Source: Takakia lepidozioides (lineage: Eukaryota > Streptophyta > Takakiopsida > Takakiales > Takakiaceae). Taken from it: a DNA stretch of 60,000 nt. Shown here in pieces: positions 32,701 to 43,689 of this stretch (the stretch's first letter is position 1; each line of letters opens with the position of its first letter). Made by a program: the position numbers and the translations under genes. A model generated the notes under the pieces. That model was not told the origin of the DNA, made no database searches, and saw only the letters and a list, made by a program, of their open reading frames with translations. The stretch is from contig CM060732.1 of NCBI GenBank assembly GCA_030704615.1, positions 80,997,171 to 81,057,170 on the forward strand, read 5' to 3'.

Positions 32701-35450
32701 AAAAAGGGATACAAGTGGAAAAAATAACCACTGGGGCGTGTGACGCGCGGGTACTAACCTCCCTAACCAAGTGAGAGAAGGAGGAGAAAAGAGGGATAAA
32801 ACAAGTGTTAGGTGTTATGATGCACTTGAGCAGGTAGCCCAATGGTTGGGTATTTGTGCCTTGCCTATGCATAACCAGGGTGATTCTGGGTCAATCCTTC
32901 AACATGTGCCTTCAACCCCAATGGCCCCTCGTTGGGCTGTGTGTTGAGCAGTAGGCTCTGTAAATTCACTGGACATTAACCCCTAAAAGATGATGGGTCG
33001 CGTCGAAATTTCGAATGGATGAAAACTTCACGGATGAAGTTGGATCAATTTGAGCCCTGAATGAAAAGTGTAGCTTATTAAATTCTGAGCCCCCTTGCGT
33101 TGATGGCACCCCAAAAAACCTAAAGGACTGCCATCAAAGAAATTTTGGAGTGCTCTCGGGTATGGGGCCTCGAGGAGGGTTGAGGGGTGCCGGCAGGGGC
33201 TGCATGTCCACCCATGCGGACAGTGGCATGCCCCACGGCACGCGCGAAGGGTAATGGCAGGCCTCCTGTCACTTCGTTAGAGCAGGTGTGGCGTAGTCTG
33301 CCAATTTTGAGACTAATTCTTAGGCCAAATCGGCCACCCAGGGTGTTCTGCCGATTCGGCAGGCAGAATCGGTAGGGATAGCCGATTATGCACCGTGGAC
33401 CGCAGAGCAACCACCCATGCCCATATCATCGGCCATCAGACATCCACCCGCTGGTCTTCCCTTTTGAGGCTCGCCCCGTTTACATCCTCTCCGGACTCTC
33501 AATCTGGGCAATCGATATGGGATAATTGAACCCAATCATATTGTGCCAGGTGGCGGAGAGAATACGCCACAACCTGCTTTTAACGCTAGTGAACGGGCCG
33601 TGTTGGGCCGACTCTGCCCTGTGCGGCCATAGGGCTCACCCTGACAGGCTCGTCCAAAGGCCGCTTGCAGGGCAGAATCGGCCCAACACGGCCTGTTCTC
33701 TAGTTCGTCGAAATTGCTGAGGTGGCCCCTTTTTCTTGGCCGGAAGTCTCTACCGGCTCAAGCAATACATAGTTGGCCTGATCTGGGATTCAAGTAGGAA
33801 TTTAGTTTTGTGGCAATCTCTATCTGTAAACAGCTTAGAATGGTGTCAATGTTTTTTCCAGGGTAGTGAGTGCGAAGGCTAGCAACAACATGACCACAGG
33901 AATTTTGCTTCCCTAAAACATTGGGACGCATGTGGGATGATTTGGGGGCCCCATGGTAGAAATGGCCATTTTTACCCCCCTACAAACCCATACAAAGCAA
34001 CTGTTCTGAATTTTTGGAATTTGGCTCTGGATTTTAGGGTGGACATGCTGTAGGTGCCATATAATCAGAATCTGGATAGCCTGTAACAATGAAAATTGTA
34101 AATGGTAGGCCATCTGCTTGGTCAAACCAAATTTTCACTATGAAATTGGAAAATAGTAGAAAATTTGGCCTAGCATTTTTGTTATAATCTTCCTAATTAG
34201 ATGGTAAAATCTCCTGATATTTTTACAGGAGGTGTATGAAGTAGGTAGGATCACTTTCGTACAGTTCATCCCATTGGATGTTTGTCAAATGAGAGATATA
34301 CCCTCATCCATGAGGGTATGCCTGGTTTTGGAAGGACCCCACAAAAACAGGCTCCTCCTTTAGGGGTTAAGCAAACTTGATCTTGATGTGTTTTTACTCC
34401 CTTTAAAAAAAAAAACTAAATGACCCTTCATAAGTGTTAAAATTTTCTTCAAACGTTTCAAATGCTGAATAGATGTATCTAAGGAATATCTAAGCATCAT
34501 GACATATGTTAGCTCCTTAATTTTATTTAACATGGGGACCATTCAAACTCTTGAAGTGTTAGATTCTCGTTTTCAGGCTCTATGTAAGTTAAGTATTCCT
34601 TCTCTGACTGTGATTTTTGAAAGATTCTTATTGTATGTCTGTTATGATGTTGAATATGAATATGTTTAAACAGTTTTTCTACTTGGGGGATGTAACACAT
34701 GTAGAGGTACATAGACTGCAGAGTGCTCCTTCCCAGGTGGGCTCAGCTTTTCATGTTGTTTCCAGGACCAATACGGAGGGATTGATTGGAGTTGACGGAA
34801 GTTTGGTGTACTGGAAACTGTCAACCTACACCTGGGCTGTGGTCCTGAATCCTGATCGTTACGGAATCCCAAAAAGGCCAGAACAGCAAAGACTCCAAAT
34901 CCAGGGATAATATTCTCTCGAGAGTCCCAAAACCCTGTACAAGATTCTCGAGCCAGACTAAGGATTCCAAAAGTCAGTGTAGCGGGGATGTACTTGGGTT
35001 TTTCAAAATAGGCAATTTGTGGTTTGATGAAGCAAATTGAGTGTGGGTTTCAGTCTTTTTTCCTGTTTCTCGTGGCCAGCACGCAGAATCTGTGGGAGGA
35101 AAGCAAAGTCTCACCAAATTTGAAGGCAGAATTCCATGATCAGGCATAGGGTGCTTTGAAGGTATTTTTAGGGGGGGTCGACAATGGCTTCATCCATAGC
35201 TTGGAGCTTCAAAATGGCAGCGTGCTTCCAAAGGAGCCCATTCAAAGGAACCCATAACACATGAACTGCAGCTCCATAACCTCTCGGGTGAGGAAGTGGC
35301 ACACACTTAACGTGCTTGTGAGTGAGACGACAAGGTTGACATGATGACGATTGGATGGCTTACTGGGGGTGGGCCACGTATTATTATTATGGGTCAACGC
35401 TGCGTGGCCACCCTGCATGATCCAAACTTTACTAGACCCCTCGTACCTCA
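32701..35450. other. Non-coding stretch with a strong hairpin and a small perfect palindrome
   Basis: No gene was recognised. CTGCCGATTCGGCAG (about 33350-33364) is a perfect palindrome. A long hairpin lies at 33585-33703. The 33.2-33.7 kb part is GC-rich and unlike its surroundings, which are AT-rich. Its repeated CAGAATCGG and GGCCGTGTTGGGCC words suggest a decayed repeat. Plus-strand ORFs near 34617-34910 look accidental. Confidence 0.5.
33585..33703. repeat. Inverted repeat, 36-bp arms
   Basis: The left arm at 33585-33621 (ending GGCCGACTCTGCCCTG) pairs with the right arm at 33668-33703 (starting CAGGGCAGAATCGGCC). I count three mismatches in 36 and a loop of about 46 bases. Confidence 0.8.
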
Positions 35451-35639
35451 TTTGCAGTGTATATTCTACAGTTTAGTTCGATGGAGAGTCTGTACAAGCT
35501 GTGGGTGTGTTGTGCGTTTCGTTTCGAAGTCCAGTGCGTGTTGAGATTCTTGACTAGACCGACGTTGTTGTCTGATACGAAGTTTCTGCTACATTGAAAC
35601 CATTCCTCAGTGTTCAACTGCTGTAGTTGAATACAAGCC

Positions 35640-36272
35640 ATGGTGTCAATCACTAGCAACGGTAGAATGACAGCCAGTATCATATATCAACGAGTAGTGT
35701 TGATGGTTGTTGTCATGTGGGCAATTTTGAATACAAGTCCGAGCATGGCGTTTGCAGGCACAAAGTTTGGGGATCAGGCACCACCCAACCTCTTTCCTGC
35801 AAGAGAAACCAAAGTGCTCAATTTCTTTTTGCACGATAACTTGCTGATTGGGAAGAATTCCACTGCCATAAATGTGCTGCCGCCAGTGGCAGGATTTAAT
35901 TCGACACTAACAAATCAAAGCTTCTTTGGAGCCGTTAATGTTTTCGATGATCCTCTCACTCACACGGCTCATCCTAACTCTTTGGAATTGGGGCGAGGTC
36001 GTGGCTTCTACGTTTGGGATGCAATGAACATTACTGGTCCGGGCATTGAGTTTATTTTCACAGCTGTTTTCAATGAGGCGAGTGGCTATGGCGGCAGCAC
36101 ACTGAGCTTTCAAGGTCACGATGTTGTGGTTGATCCGGTGAGGGAGATCTCAATCAGTGGCGGTACTGGTGAGTTCCGTTTGGCTCGAGGGTGGGCTGTC
36201 ATTACCACCTACTCAATGATCGGTGCAGTTGCAAACCTCAACATCACGGCCTATGTAATTGTTGGTTGTTGA
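35640..36272 (+). CDS. Dirigent family protein, 210 residues
   Basis: A single-exon gene. Residues 1-39 form a signal peptide: a hydrophobic core at about 19-30 and a likely cleavage after AFA. Conserved dirigent blocks follow in order: LNFFLHDNLLIG (60-71), GRGRGFYVWDA (118-128), TAVFNEASGYGGSTLSFQG (141-159), and REISISGGTGEFRLARGWA (168-186), then the last strand NLNITAYVIV. Several N-glycosylation sites (NST at 73, NIT at 130 and 201) fit a secreted protein. Dirigents form an eight-stranded barrel and steer stereoselective phenoxy radical coupling in lignan and lignin synthesis, without oxidising the substrate themselves. Its product cannot be told from the sequence. The frame is intact and looks functional. 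No neighbour suggests a pathway. Confidence 0.93.
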   Translation: MVSITSNGRMTASIIYQRVVLMVVVMWAILNTSPSMAFAGTKFGDQAPPNLFPARETKVLNFFLHDNLLIGKNSTAINVLPPVAGFNSTLTNQSFFGAVNVFDDPLTHTAHPNSLELGRGRGFYVWDAMNITGPGIEFIFTAVFNEASGYGGSTLSFQGHDVVVDPVREISISGGTGEFRLARGWAVITTYSMIGAVANLNITAYVIVGC

Positions 36273-36716
36273 TTTGATACTGCCTTGGGCATGCATCTTG
36301 ATTTGCTATATAAGCATGTCCCAAATGTCTGTAGATGATGAATTGGAGGTTCCTTCAGGGCTTGGGCACAGTTCGTTTTTCTTTGCTCTTTCTACTGCCA
36401 TGTCTACTCCTGCATGTTGATTTTTATTTTCAAAAGATTTGGAGTACATATATGAGGATCATTGTGCTTTCATGGCTTTGGATTCCATGCATTTCTCTCT
36501 CATCTACAGTATTGGCTTGCTCTCAAGCTCATTGTTACTAATTGCTACCCGCGAACATAGAGGTGTATTTCCCAGTTGGATTTTGAATGGCAGTTACTAG
36601 TGACTCAGCTGCATTGAATCTTGCGCTAATGCTAGAGCAAGAGGATTCTGCAAATTGTATGATTCGAAGTGTGAAGATATGGTGTGATCGCCCACGTCTT
36701 TCACCCTTGCACTTGT

Positions 36717-36722
36717 AATAAA
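36717..36722 (+). terminator. Possible poly(A) signal of the dirigent gene
   Basis: AATAAA in GTAATAAACACTG, about 445 bases after the dirigent stop. It is plausible by position only. Confidence 0.35.
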
Positions 36723-36739
36723 CACTGCAAGTTGGTGTC

Positions 36740-37630
36740 CAGAGTTACTTCCCAACAAGCTGATGCAATAGTATGTTGATAAGAAGTCGCTATGTCTCTT
36801 TCTGTGACGAGGCATGGAATGTCTTTAGTGTGTCACTGAGTAATCATACAGGTATTGCGGAAATGCCTTGCAGAAGTTGGATTTTTTCCCCTTTCCCAAG
36901 GACTGGATGACTAACGAAAGCGACCTTCCATTCATTTGCAAAGACTGACAATGGTTATGAACAGCCTGTGCAAGACAGTTCACAAACAGAGAAACATACA
37001 ACAGAGATAAACAAGACTTTTTGGAGGTTACTGAAGCAAAGAAGGATAGTGGACAGAGAGGGAGGGAACCAGGCATACCCTAAACTTTGCGTCATAAAAA
37101 ATTGCACATGGTGTCAACATCCATTGTGTTTGAGGTTTTGATATGTTTGAGAAAATCAAGAAACCAGCTCAGGTAGGAGCAAATTTTGGTCCAGATTGAT
37201 GTGTCAGCCAAGAGGTTGCCGTTTGCCTTTTCCACGCATGTACATTGTGGACCCTGCGAAAGGGCATAGTCTGGCACCTCCTCCATTGGGGTAGACTCTT
37301 CATTTTCCTCCAGGGAAAGTGAACTGTCCCTCGCTAAATTCATAAGGTCCCCAGAAGCCCGAACATCAATGGATCTGCCCAGAGCAACGCACATGTTCAA
37401 AAAAGCAACAAAATCTGTGCCGTGTTCACTTGACAAACACAGCTAGTGCCCCACTGACAGGACTTAGAAGACTCTGCCTGGGATCAAGCCCTTGGAGGGA
37501 TTCTAGTTTGGAACTAACGTTATGTAAAAGAATTGTATAGATCATTAACAATCCAGTACAGAATAGTCTCCAAAGCTCAGGCCAAACATGTGTGACAGAA
37601 ACGATGAGGAGGGGTGCACCGGCTTGGTCT
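36740..37630. other. Non-coding stretch, one weak minus-strand open segment
   Basis: A minus-strand segment at 37092-37436 is open for about 114 codons (RSIDVRASGDLMNLARDSS, then LEENEESTPMEEVP) but has no ATG at its start. It could be an exon of an unknown gene or chance. Nothing else was recognised. Confidence 0.3.
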
Positions 37631-37647
37631 CATGATTTTTGGACCTA

Positions 37648-38240
37648 CGGTGTGGGAGATCTCGAATTTCAAAGTACTTTGGGTCGTTGGAAATTCAGGA
37701 AAAATGGCAAAGTGGGCTTTCCTGGAGCAATGATCGGCCCTTCATGTGGGAGATTTGAAATTTGAAGTACTTTTGGTCATTGGAAATTCGTGAAAAATAG
37801 CAAAGTGGATATATCAATATATGAAGCCTTGTCAGGGGAGATTGCAAAAATAGCAAAGTGGGCTTTGTTGGAACAATGACGTGGAGATCTCCCAAACTGC
37901 AGGGTCTCTGGATGCATAGGGGATTGCACTTGGACTTAGATGACATTGGTCGTTGGAGGTCGCACTTGGGCCTCTACATGGGAGAAGTACTTGGATACAT
38001 AGGAGATGGCACTTGGGCTCAGATTTCAATTCTTCTCACATGGGCCAATGGCACAGGCTACCCTAGATCTCCCAAACAAGGGGGTCTCTGGATCCATAGG
38101 GGATTTCACTTGGACATAGATGACACTGGACACATGGGCCTCGACATAGGAGACGCACTTGGATACGTTGGGGATTGCACTTGGACTTAAATGACACTTA
38201 GGACACTTGGGCCAACGGCACAGGCTACCCTAGTAGATCA
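37648..38240. repeat. Local tandem repeats (about 90 bp and about 180 bp units)
   Basis: About 37648-37860 holds repeats of GGAGAT, TTGAAATT, GTACTT, TCGTTGGAAATTC and AAAATAGCAAAGTGG. About 37883-38240 holds two copies of a unit of about 180 bp. It starts ATCTCCCAAAC, passes GGTCTCTGGAT and GCATAGGGGATT, and ends GGCACAGGCTACCCTAG. No coding sense was found. Confidence 0.75.
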
Positions 38241-38984
38241 TATACATAAGGTGGTCTTATTGCAGATGTCAAACCCTGTCTGAATGGAAGAAAAGTGACT
38301 CCGGGCTATTTGTCTTTAGATGAGCCCTGAGCAAGAATCATCCCCATACCATATACGACTGTCTACTAGATACACTGGCACCTTTCATGGTCTGAGGTAT
38401 CCACTGTGGTTGATTTGTTTCCCCGATTGCTCATGAAGGCAGCAATGGTCTTCCTGCAGTCCTTATCACAAAATGCCAACCATCCACACGCGGTTGCTGT
38501 GTGGTGGGAGTACCCTGTGACCCCTTTTCAGCCAGGCTAGTGGCAGCCTAGGCCTATGTGGATTTGAACCCCCGTCTTTCCCAAATGTTCCCTGTTGGAT
38601 TGCAACTCTGCCCATTTTGTATGCAAATACTCATTTTTAACCCTTGTCTTGATACTGAAGTAGAACACCTAGAATGAAAACATGGGTCAGGCCCCTTTCC
38701 TCTTTAACGGACAAAGGTTGTCAGAAATGAAGGAAGGGGACTAATTTCCTACCTTTGAAGCCACCAGCATTGAGGTCCATTAGCCAGCCATGCATCCCAT
38801 TTACAAATCATGGCCTACCATTTTGCCACCTCTCATTCAACATGAACCTGCACCTCTTTAAAGTTAAACACGCTACATGATAGTGTTCACCTTCCTGGTT
38901 CCTCTTCTGCATGGTCCATGTTCCGAGCTTGGCAGTGATCAGTGATTGTTCACTTATCTTTGTGTGTGACAATGTGTTAAATTT

Positions 38985-39167
38985 GTGCAGTCAGCGCTGC
39001 AGCTACATCATCAGCCTGAAGTATCCATTGCTGAGGACCTGCACGAGGTTGAAGAGTCCAGTGTTGAGGATCGGCAAGAGGCCAAGGTCAGTCCAGTTTT
39101 GAGCAACACAGCTTTTGATCTTAAGGTTGAAACCATCAATTATGACATCCCTTTGTACGAGCATTAG
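38985..39167 (+). other. Possible terminal exon of an unidentified gene
   Basis: After TTTGTGCAG at about 38990, a plus-strand frame reads SALQLHHQPEVSIAEDLHEV, then EESSVEDRQEAKVSP, and ends NYDIPLYEH-stop at 39167. The acceptor-like site and acidic composition look exon-like. No family was recognised and no upstream exon was found. Confidence 0.2.
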
Positions 39168-39199
39168 TGTGGAAGGATGACATGCAGTTTGGATTTTGC

Positions 39200-40140
39200 C
39201 CATGTCTCCATGAATTGAATCAAGTTAAAGCTATGATCTGCACATTTACCATTTTGCTTCTTTAAGCCAAGAGTGATATTAAAAGGCAAACTTCTTTGGA
39301 GACAAGCAACTATTCAGTTGACAGGGGGATTTTTCCCTCTTTCAAGGTGCAGGACATGGGTGAACGAATTTCCATCCTTGTCATGAGATCAAAGTGCTAA
39401 TGATCTCACAAACAAAGAACGGCACCAAGCACCAGGGCTGGGGCTCCGCGGTTTGGGAGATCTCAACGATGCTACAAAACAAAACAAACAAACTGGCTTG
39501 CTTCATATATTGATGAACATATTCTTGTTTTTTGGTGTCCAAAGCTGCTCATTTTCTACAAGTTGGGGCCAAGGTGGCCAAATTTGTTTGTAAGCTTAAT
39601 CTGAAGTTGATAGGAGAGGTAGTATTACCTCAGAGCTTGAGGCCGGGGGATCCACCGACCCAGCATCCGACAGCCTGTGAGCGTTAGATGCCAAAGGTTT
39701 TGGGGACCTACCCACCATGCTTCCACGCGAGGGCCAGCTTCACTGCGGTTCTTGCAGGAGCTGAGCCAGGCCGACCACATAAGAAAGAGTCACTCAGCAG
39801 ATGCACAGCAGAGGCCCTTGCATTGAAGCGTGATGCTTGCATTCCCAATTCCATCTTTTTCTGCTTGGCTGCAGTTTTACCCCATTGTTTCTATGTTACA
39901 GCAGGGTTGGAGAATACTCCTAGAACTGTCAAACTGACTGATGAAGAGAGTAAGAAAGATAGTATAAGTAGCAGGTACAGCAAAGGGAGAGAGAAATAAG
40001 ACAGTAGTTTCTTGCGTCCACACGAGCCCAAGGGGCTATGGGGCATTTGAAGAGGGGAGGAAAAAAGAAGAAGGGGCAAGGCGGGGCGGGGAGGGAGAAG
40101 TTTATGGCAGTATTTGAGTGCTGAAAGTAGGGTAGAGAAG
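39200..40140. other. Non-coding stretch, nothing recognised
   Basis: Purine-rich plus-strand sequence near 39930-40100. ORFs on both strands are short and share no recognisable motif. Confidence 0.4.
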
Positions 40141-40159
40141 TATGCATTGCATATTCACC

Positions 40160-40920
40160 AGAATTTTTCTTGGCGCAGTACTTGCCAAACACCTCATTGA
40201 GCACATTGTTGGATGATATTGATGCCCTCAACAACTGTAACACCTGCACCACTTCCATCAGAAATCTTCATCCCACTCTTGTAGATCTTGTCTAATGACA
40301 AGTGCAAGGAGCTACCATAGGCTATGTGTGGTGCAATTGAACAGGTAGTTTACCCCTCATCACTTCCATCCGCCTCTAGCTCTTTCAAACCGATACTAGT
40401 ATCTCCAGCTTCTCCGTGGTCCACCATCACGTAAAACAATTTGTTCCAAAACCTTATTCAATAAATGAGCTTCACAACCTAATGAGGGGTAACTTTAGGA
40501 CCAGCTCTGGCAGAGTTTTCATCGCAGTTGTACGGCATTTGAAGTGACAACACCAAGAAACGAGGAAGGCTGACCCTCCATTATCTTCCGATAAACCTTG
40601 ATTCCCAACCCTTTGTCTTGTTAGACAGTGGTTGAGAACTGGTGAGCGAGAGTAGGCAGAAAGAGGTGTAGTTTGAGAGATTTCCTATGGAATGTTGGTC
40701 TTCGCTGGGTTCCCCGTGTAACCTAACCTGAGGAACCTTATGGAAAATAACTGTTTCTCACAGAGAGAGAGATAGGATAATTCCGCACACTGGAAGTTTC
40801 AGAATCTGTTGAAGTATTCACCTCTTCATAGCCGAACTTAATCTCCATGGTGTCCAAGTCTCCAACCCGTTCAGACTTGATGATGTTGAGCTGCATCAGT
40901 GATTTGATTGCTTAGCTGGC
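40160..40920 (-). other. Exon-like segments of an unidentified gene
   Basis: Three minus-strand open pieces look exon-like. They are about 40820-40905 (LMQLNIIKSERVGDLDTMEI), about 40360-40440 (HGEAGDTSIGLKELEADG, before a possible GT donor) and about 40170-40260 (LLRASISSNNVLNEVFGKYC). I do not recognise a family and cannot join them with certainty. A stop (TAG in the plus strand's opposite frame) at the start of the first piece suggests decay or a wrong border. Confidence 0.25.
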
Positions 40921-41191
40921 AAAGATTTCCAGTGAGTTGGTTACCATGAATTGTGTGCCCCCCTTCACATACCCTTTTGTCGACACTCCTAGGTCACCCG
41001 AGCCCTGCCAAGCTAAACTTAAACTGAATCACTTTTCAAAAAACCTGAAAAAAACTGGATGCAATGTTCGACAGCAGAAATTCTTGTACAAGTTGGTTGG
41101 GCTTACAATCACTAAGGGCAATCCGTCAATTGATTCGTACAATTTCTGCATTCCACTTTTTAACCAGAAAGAGGAAGCTCAGATTGGAGGG

Positions 41192-41620
41192 AAATGAAAT
41201 GACAAATTATAAAGTCTGTGGAAAGCTCAGAAAGCTTATGGTACAAGAGAAAGCATGAAACAAGAAAGAGAGAGGGGGCCATCCACAAGCAGCCAAAAAC
41301 AACTATCGCTCGAGGGATTGTCTAGGAGTGAACGCCTCAGATATTGCTACCTCAGATATGTTGCTAAGCATTTCTGATCCTTGCAATAGAACATCTCTTT
41401 GAGAAATTGGCTATCTCGGAACAGACAACAGTACCTCCCACGGATCTGACAGTAGAAAGGACAGTGAAAGACGAAATGACCTTCCCCTCCCGTTGTCCCC
41501 GGCGCAAGTGGGGCAAAGGCGTACTCACGCTGCAGGTTGTCCACACTCCACACCAGTCTCTATCCGCAGAATATGGGAGCACACCCTAAACCTCCCAGAA
41601 GAAGAGAGGGAGATGGAGTT
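41192..41620 (-). mobile_element. LINE family A copy at the 3' end of the DUF674 gene
   Basis: The plus strand starts with the tail GGAAATGAAATGACAAATTA and the hairpin block GGAAAGCTCAGAAAGCTTAT. It passes the 3' block and reaches an ORF2 C-terminal segment (minus frame: GGEGHFVFHCPFYCQIRGRY). It extends a little further 5' than the copies at 10.7 and 17.1 kb. Confidence 0.75.
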
Positions 41621-41825
41621 GCAGACGGGTAATCGGACACGGGTAATCGGGCCGCAAGATTCTATCGTCACGGAGGACCAAGAACTGCAGTTTTGTGGTA
41701 GGATCGGCTGACCTCCAGCATCTGTTCCGGTCCTGCTTGGACGAAATATCCACCCCCTCCGAATTTTGTGGCAGTAGGGAAGCCACGGAGAGTCCGTGGA
41801 GACAAAGAGAGAGAGAAGGATGGCC

Positions 41826-42614
41826 TCAATAGTAATTTCTTGTAATACCATCCATGAAGAGTTGGTTTAATAGTGGGAATCTCTTTGTGAAGAAAGTAAG
41901 GAAAGAAAGGAAGAGAAATGCACGCGTGACTAGTGTAACTAAAATTTGCTTGTCTGATGTGATTTGTTTCCAGATGTATGTGACGGGGAGAAAGTGCACC
42001 TGCGAGCCTGCATCTCCATCGTGGACGAGTTTGCATGATGTCTCCATGTTCTTTCTATGTTTCGGACATTTGGTGCCAAATCTGGGAGTGACAAATGTGC
42101 AGGCAAGCCCACAGCCATAATAGCCCGCATTGCTCCTGTCAATTTCCTCAGCCCCGCTTCTCGTGTCTAAGGAGAGTATTTTCCCCGCGAACCCACCCAC
42201 TGGTTTGGGATCCAGTAGAATTTTTTTGTCAATACACTCCTCCAGCCTAACCACACTTTGGAATACGTTGGTTATGGAGGTCATGGCCTTGCCCTTGTCT
42301 TTTTTCTCCAGAGAGGTAGTAGAAGGTAAGGAACTGGCCAGTACTTGTCCCTCACCTGATTGCTTACCGAGCAACGAGGCTTCTGTCAGGAGCTTCACAA
42401 TGCAGCCAACAGGGAGGGTGAGAAAGCCCACAAGCAAATCTACGAAGTCCTTTCCAGCCTCAACACAGAGCACGTGCCGGCTCACCTTTGAAAACAGCAA
42501 TGTGATCACTATAGTCTGATCCGCCTCCTTGTTGCCTCCCGGGGAGTTACGATTTTGGCATGGAGTGGTAGCCTCCAACGCTCCTCTACTTGGCCCCCCA
42601 CTACCATATGACAT
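41826..42614 (-). CDS. DUF674 family protein, probably disrupted at its 3' end
   Basis: A 262-residue frame from an ATG at 42612-42614. Residues about 33-85 carry the DUF674 hallmark (VSRHVLCVEAGKDFVDLLVG, then FLTLPVGCIVKLL). The zinc-ribbon-like second part, GYYGCGLACTFVTPRFGTKC followed by PKHRKNM, fits the family's Cys-containing stretch. DUF674 is a plant-specific family of unknown function. The last 60 residues (after GDAGSQ, where CAG|GTGCAC would be a good donor) do not look like the family. A further family-like piece (LQFLVLRDDRILRPD) lies downstream at about 41640-41690, before a family A LINE cuts in. A family B LINE ends about 35 bases upstream of the ATG. It may be a pseudogene. 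Confidence 0.65.
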   Translation of the reverse strand: MSYGSGGPSRGALEATTPCQNRNSPGGNKEADQTIVITLLFSKVSRHVLCVEAGKDFVDLLVGFLTLPVGCIVKLLTEASLLGKQSGEGQVLASSLPSTTSLEKKDKGKAMTSITNVFQSVVRLEECIDKKILLDPKPVGGFAGKILSLDTRSGAEEIDRSNAGYYGCGLACTFVTPRFGTKCPKHRKNMETSCKLVHDGDAGSQVHFLPVTYIWKQITSDKQILVTLVTRAFLFLSFLTFFTKRFPLLNQLFMDGITRNYY

Positions 42615-42649
42615 TGGTATCTATAAAGGTTTATGTGGTATACAATGAA

Positions 42650-43662
42650 AGAGAGATTGTACTCATAAGACGTTGTTTGCCGTAGCCTTGTGGCCATTGA
42701 CCCCGCGCCCAGTTTGAGCGGGAACAAAAGGGACAGAACCTACCTCTGTCAGGGGCTGACGTTGGTTAGTAAGACTTACCTCCATATAAAGAATTAATCC
42801 GGGTTTTCCAGATATCCTCTAGAAATCCCTTCACACAAGCATCAATCTGCTGTGTGTGATTTGCCCAAAAACTAGGCCTCAGGAGGGCCTGGGCTTTTGG
42901 CTCAGCCTCGAGACTTTCAAAGTTGGTAAAAGGGGTACAGGCACAATTCCCTTAATAGATTTGAAGAGAGCGTCTCTTTGGTGAGAGAACCCCGGACAGT
43001 GTATCAGAAAATGAATACTGTCTTCAGATTGCCCACACAACGGGCAATTGCACTCTCCCTTTCCTCTCTGCTTCTGTTTGCTGTTCAAAGGTAGGCTTCC
43101 TGCCCTGAGTTTAAATTTCAGTCTAGTGCCGAGAGTGGGTAGACCCTTGAGGTCATCCAAGATGTCCTCCCCCATGTCACAGACTGGAAACAAGTTCAGG
43201 GAAGTTTTCTGCCTAACTTCATTTTCATCAGACAATCTCATGGCAACAGACATGGCTGAGGACACTACAGCCTCTAAGTCAGATTTATCCAGCAGGGTCA
43301 AGACTTGCGGATCCAGGTCCAGGTCCTTGAGGATCTTTCTACTCTCTTCTGCCAGGACTTAGCCTGTTTGACAGGGCAGTCCTGTTTCCAAGATATAGAG
43401 TCGATTAATTTAGGATATCTGGTGTTGGGCATATGTTGCAGCTGACCCCACCATCTGACCTTGAATTCATCTCGTCGGGAGCTTAAGGACGGAATGCCAA
43501 ACTCACCCCGAACAGCCACATTGGCTGTTTTGGAGCATGCTGACATACACTCCTTAAGCACCCCCTCTTGAATGGATTCTAGAGACTTAGCCTGGTTGGA
43601 GTTATCAACCCATATAGCAGATCCGTACTCCAAGGCAGGTCTAATAACGCGACAAAGCATGG
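42650..43662 (-). mobile_element. LINE family B, 5'-truncated copy with ORF2 C-terminus
   Basis: The longest family B copy. Minus frames at 43298-43660 and 42879-43301 carry the post-RT part of ORF2: RPALEYGSAIWVDNSNQAKS, GEFGIPSLSSRRDEFKVRWW, then a CCHC-type cluster CNCPLCGQSEDSIHFLIHC. One frameshift near 43300 separates them. The 3' UTR follows with GTCTCGAGGCTGAGCC and the family 3' end at about 42655 (minus reading CGTCTTATGAGTAC). The copy is truncated at about 43662, next to a GA microsatellite (about 43663-43690). Confidence 0.85.
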
Positions 43663-43689
43663 TTGAGAGAGAGAGAGAGAGAGAAAGAG

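Noticed and set aside
33120-33410. Paired ORFs on both strands in the GC-rich island
   Set aside because: Stop-poor GC-rich DNA gives such ORFs by chance. No motif, start context or splice site supports them.
37648-38240. CRISPR-like array
   Set aside because: The repeats are long, adjacent and diverged, there are no regular spacers, and the genome is eukaryotic.
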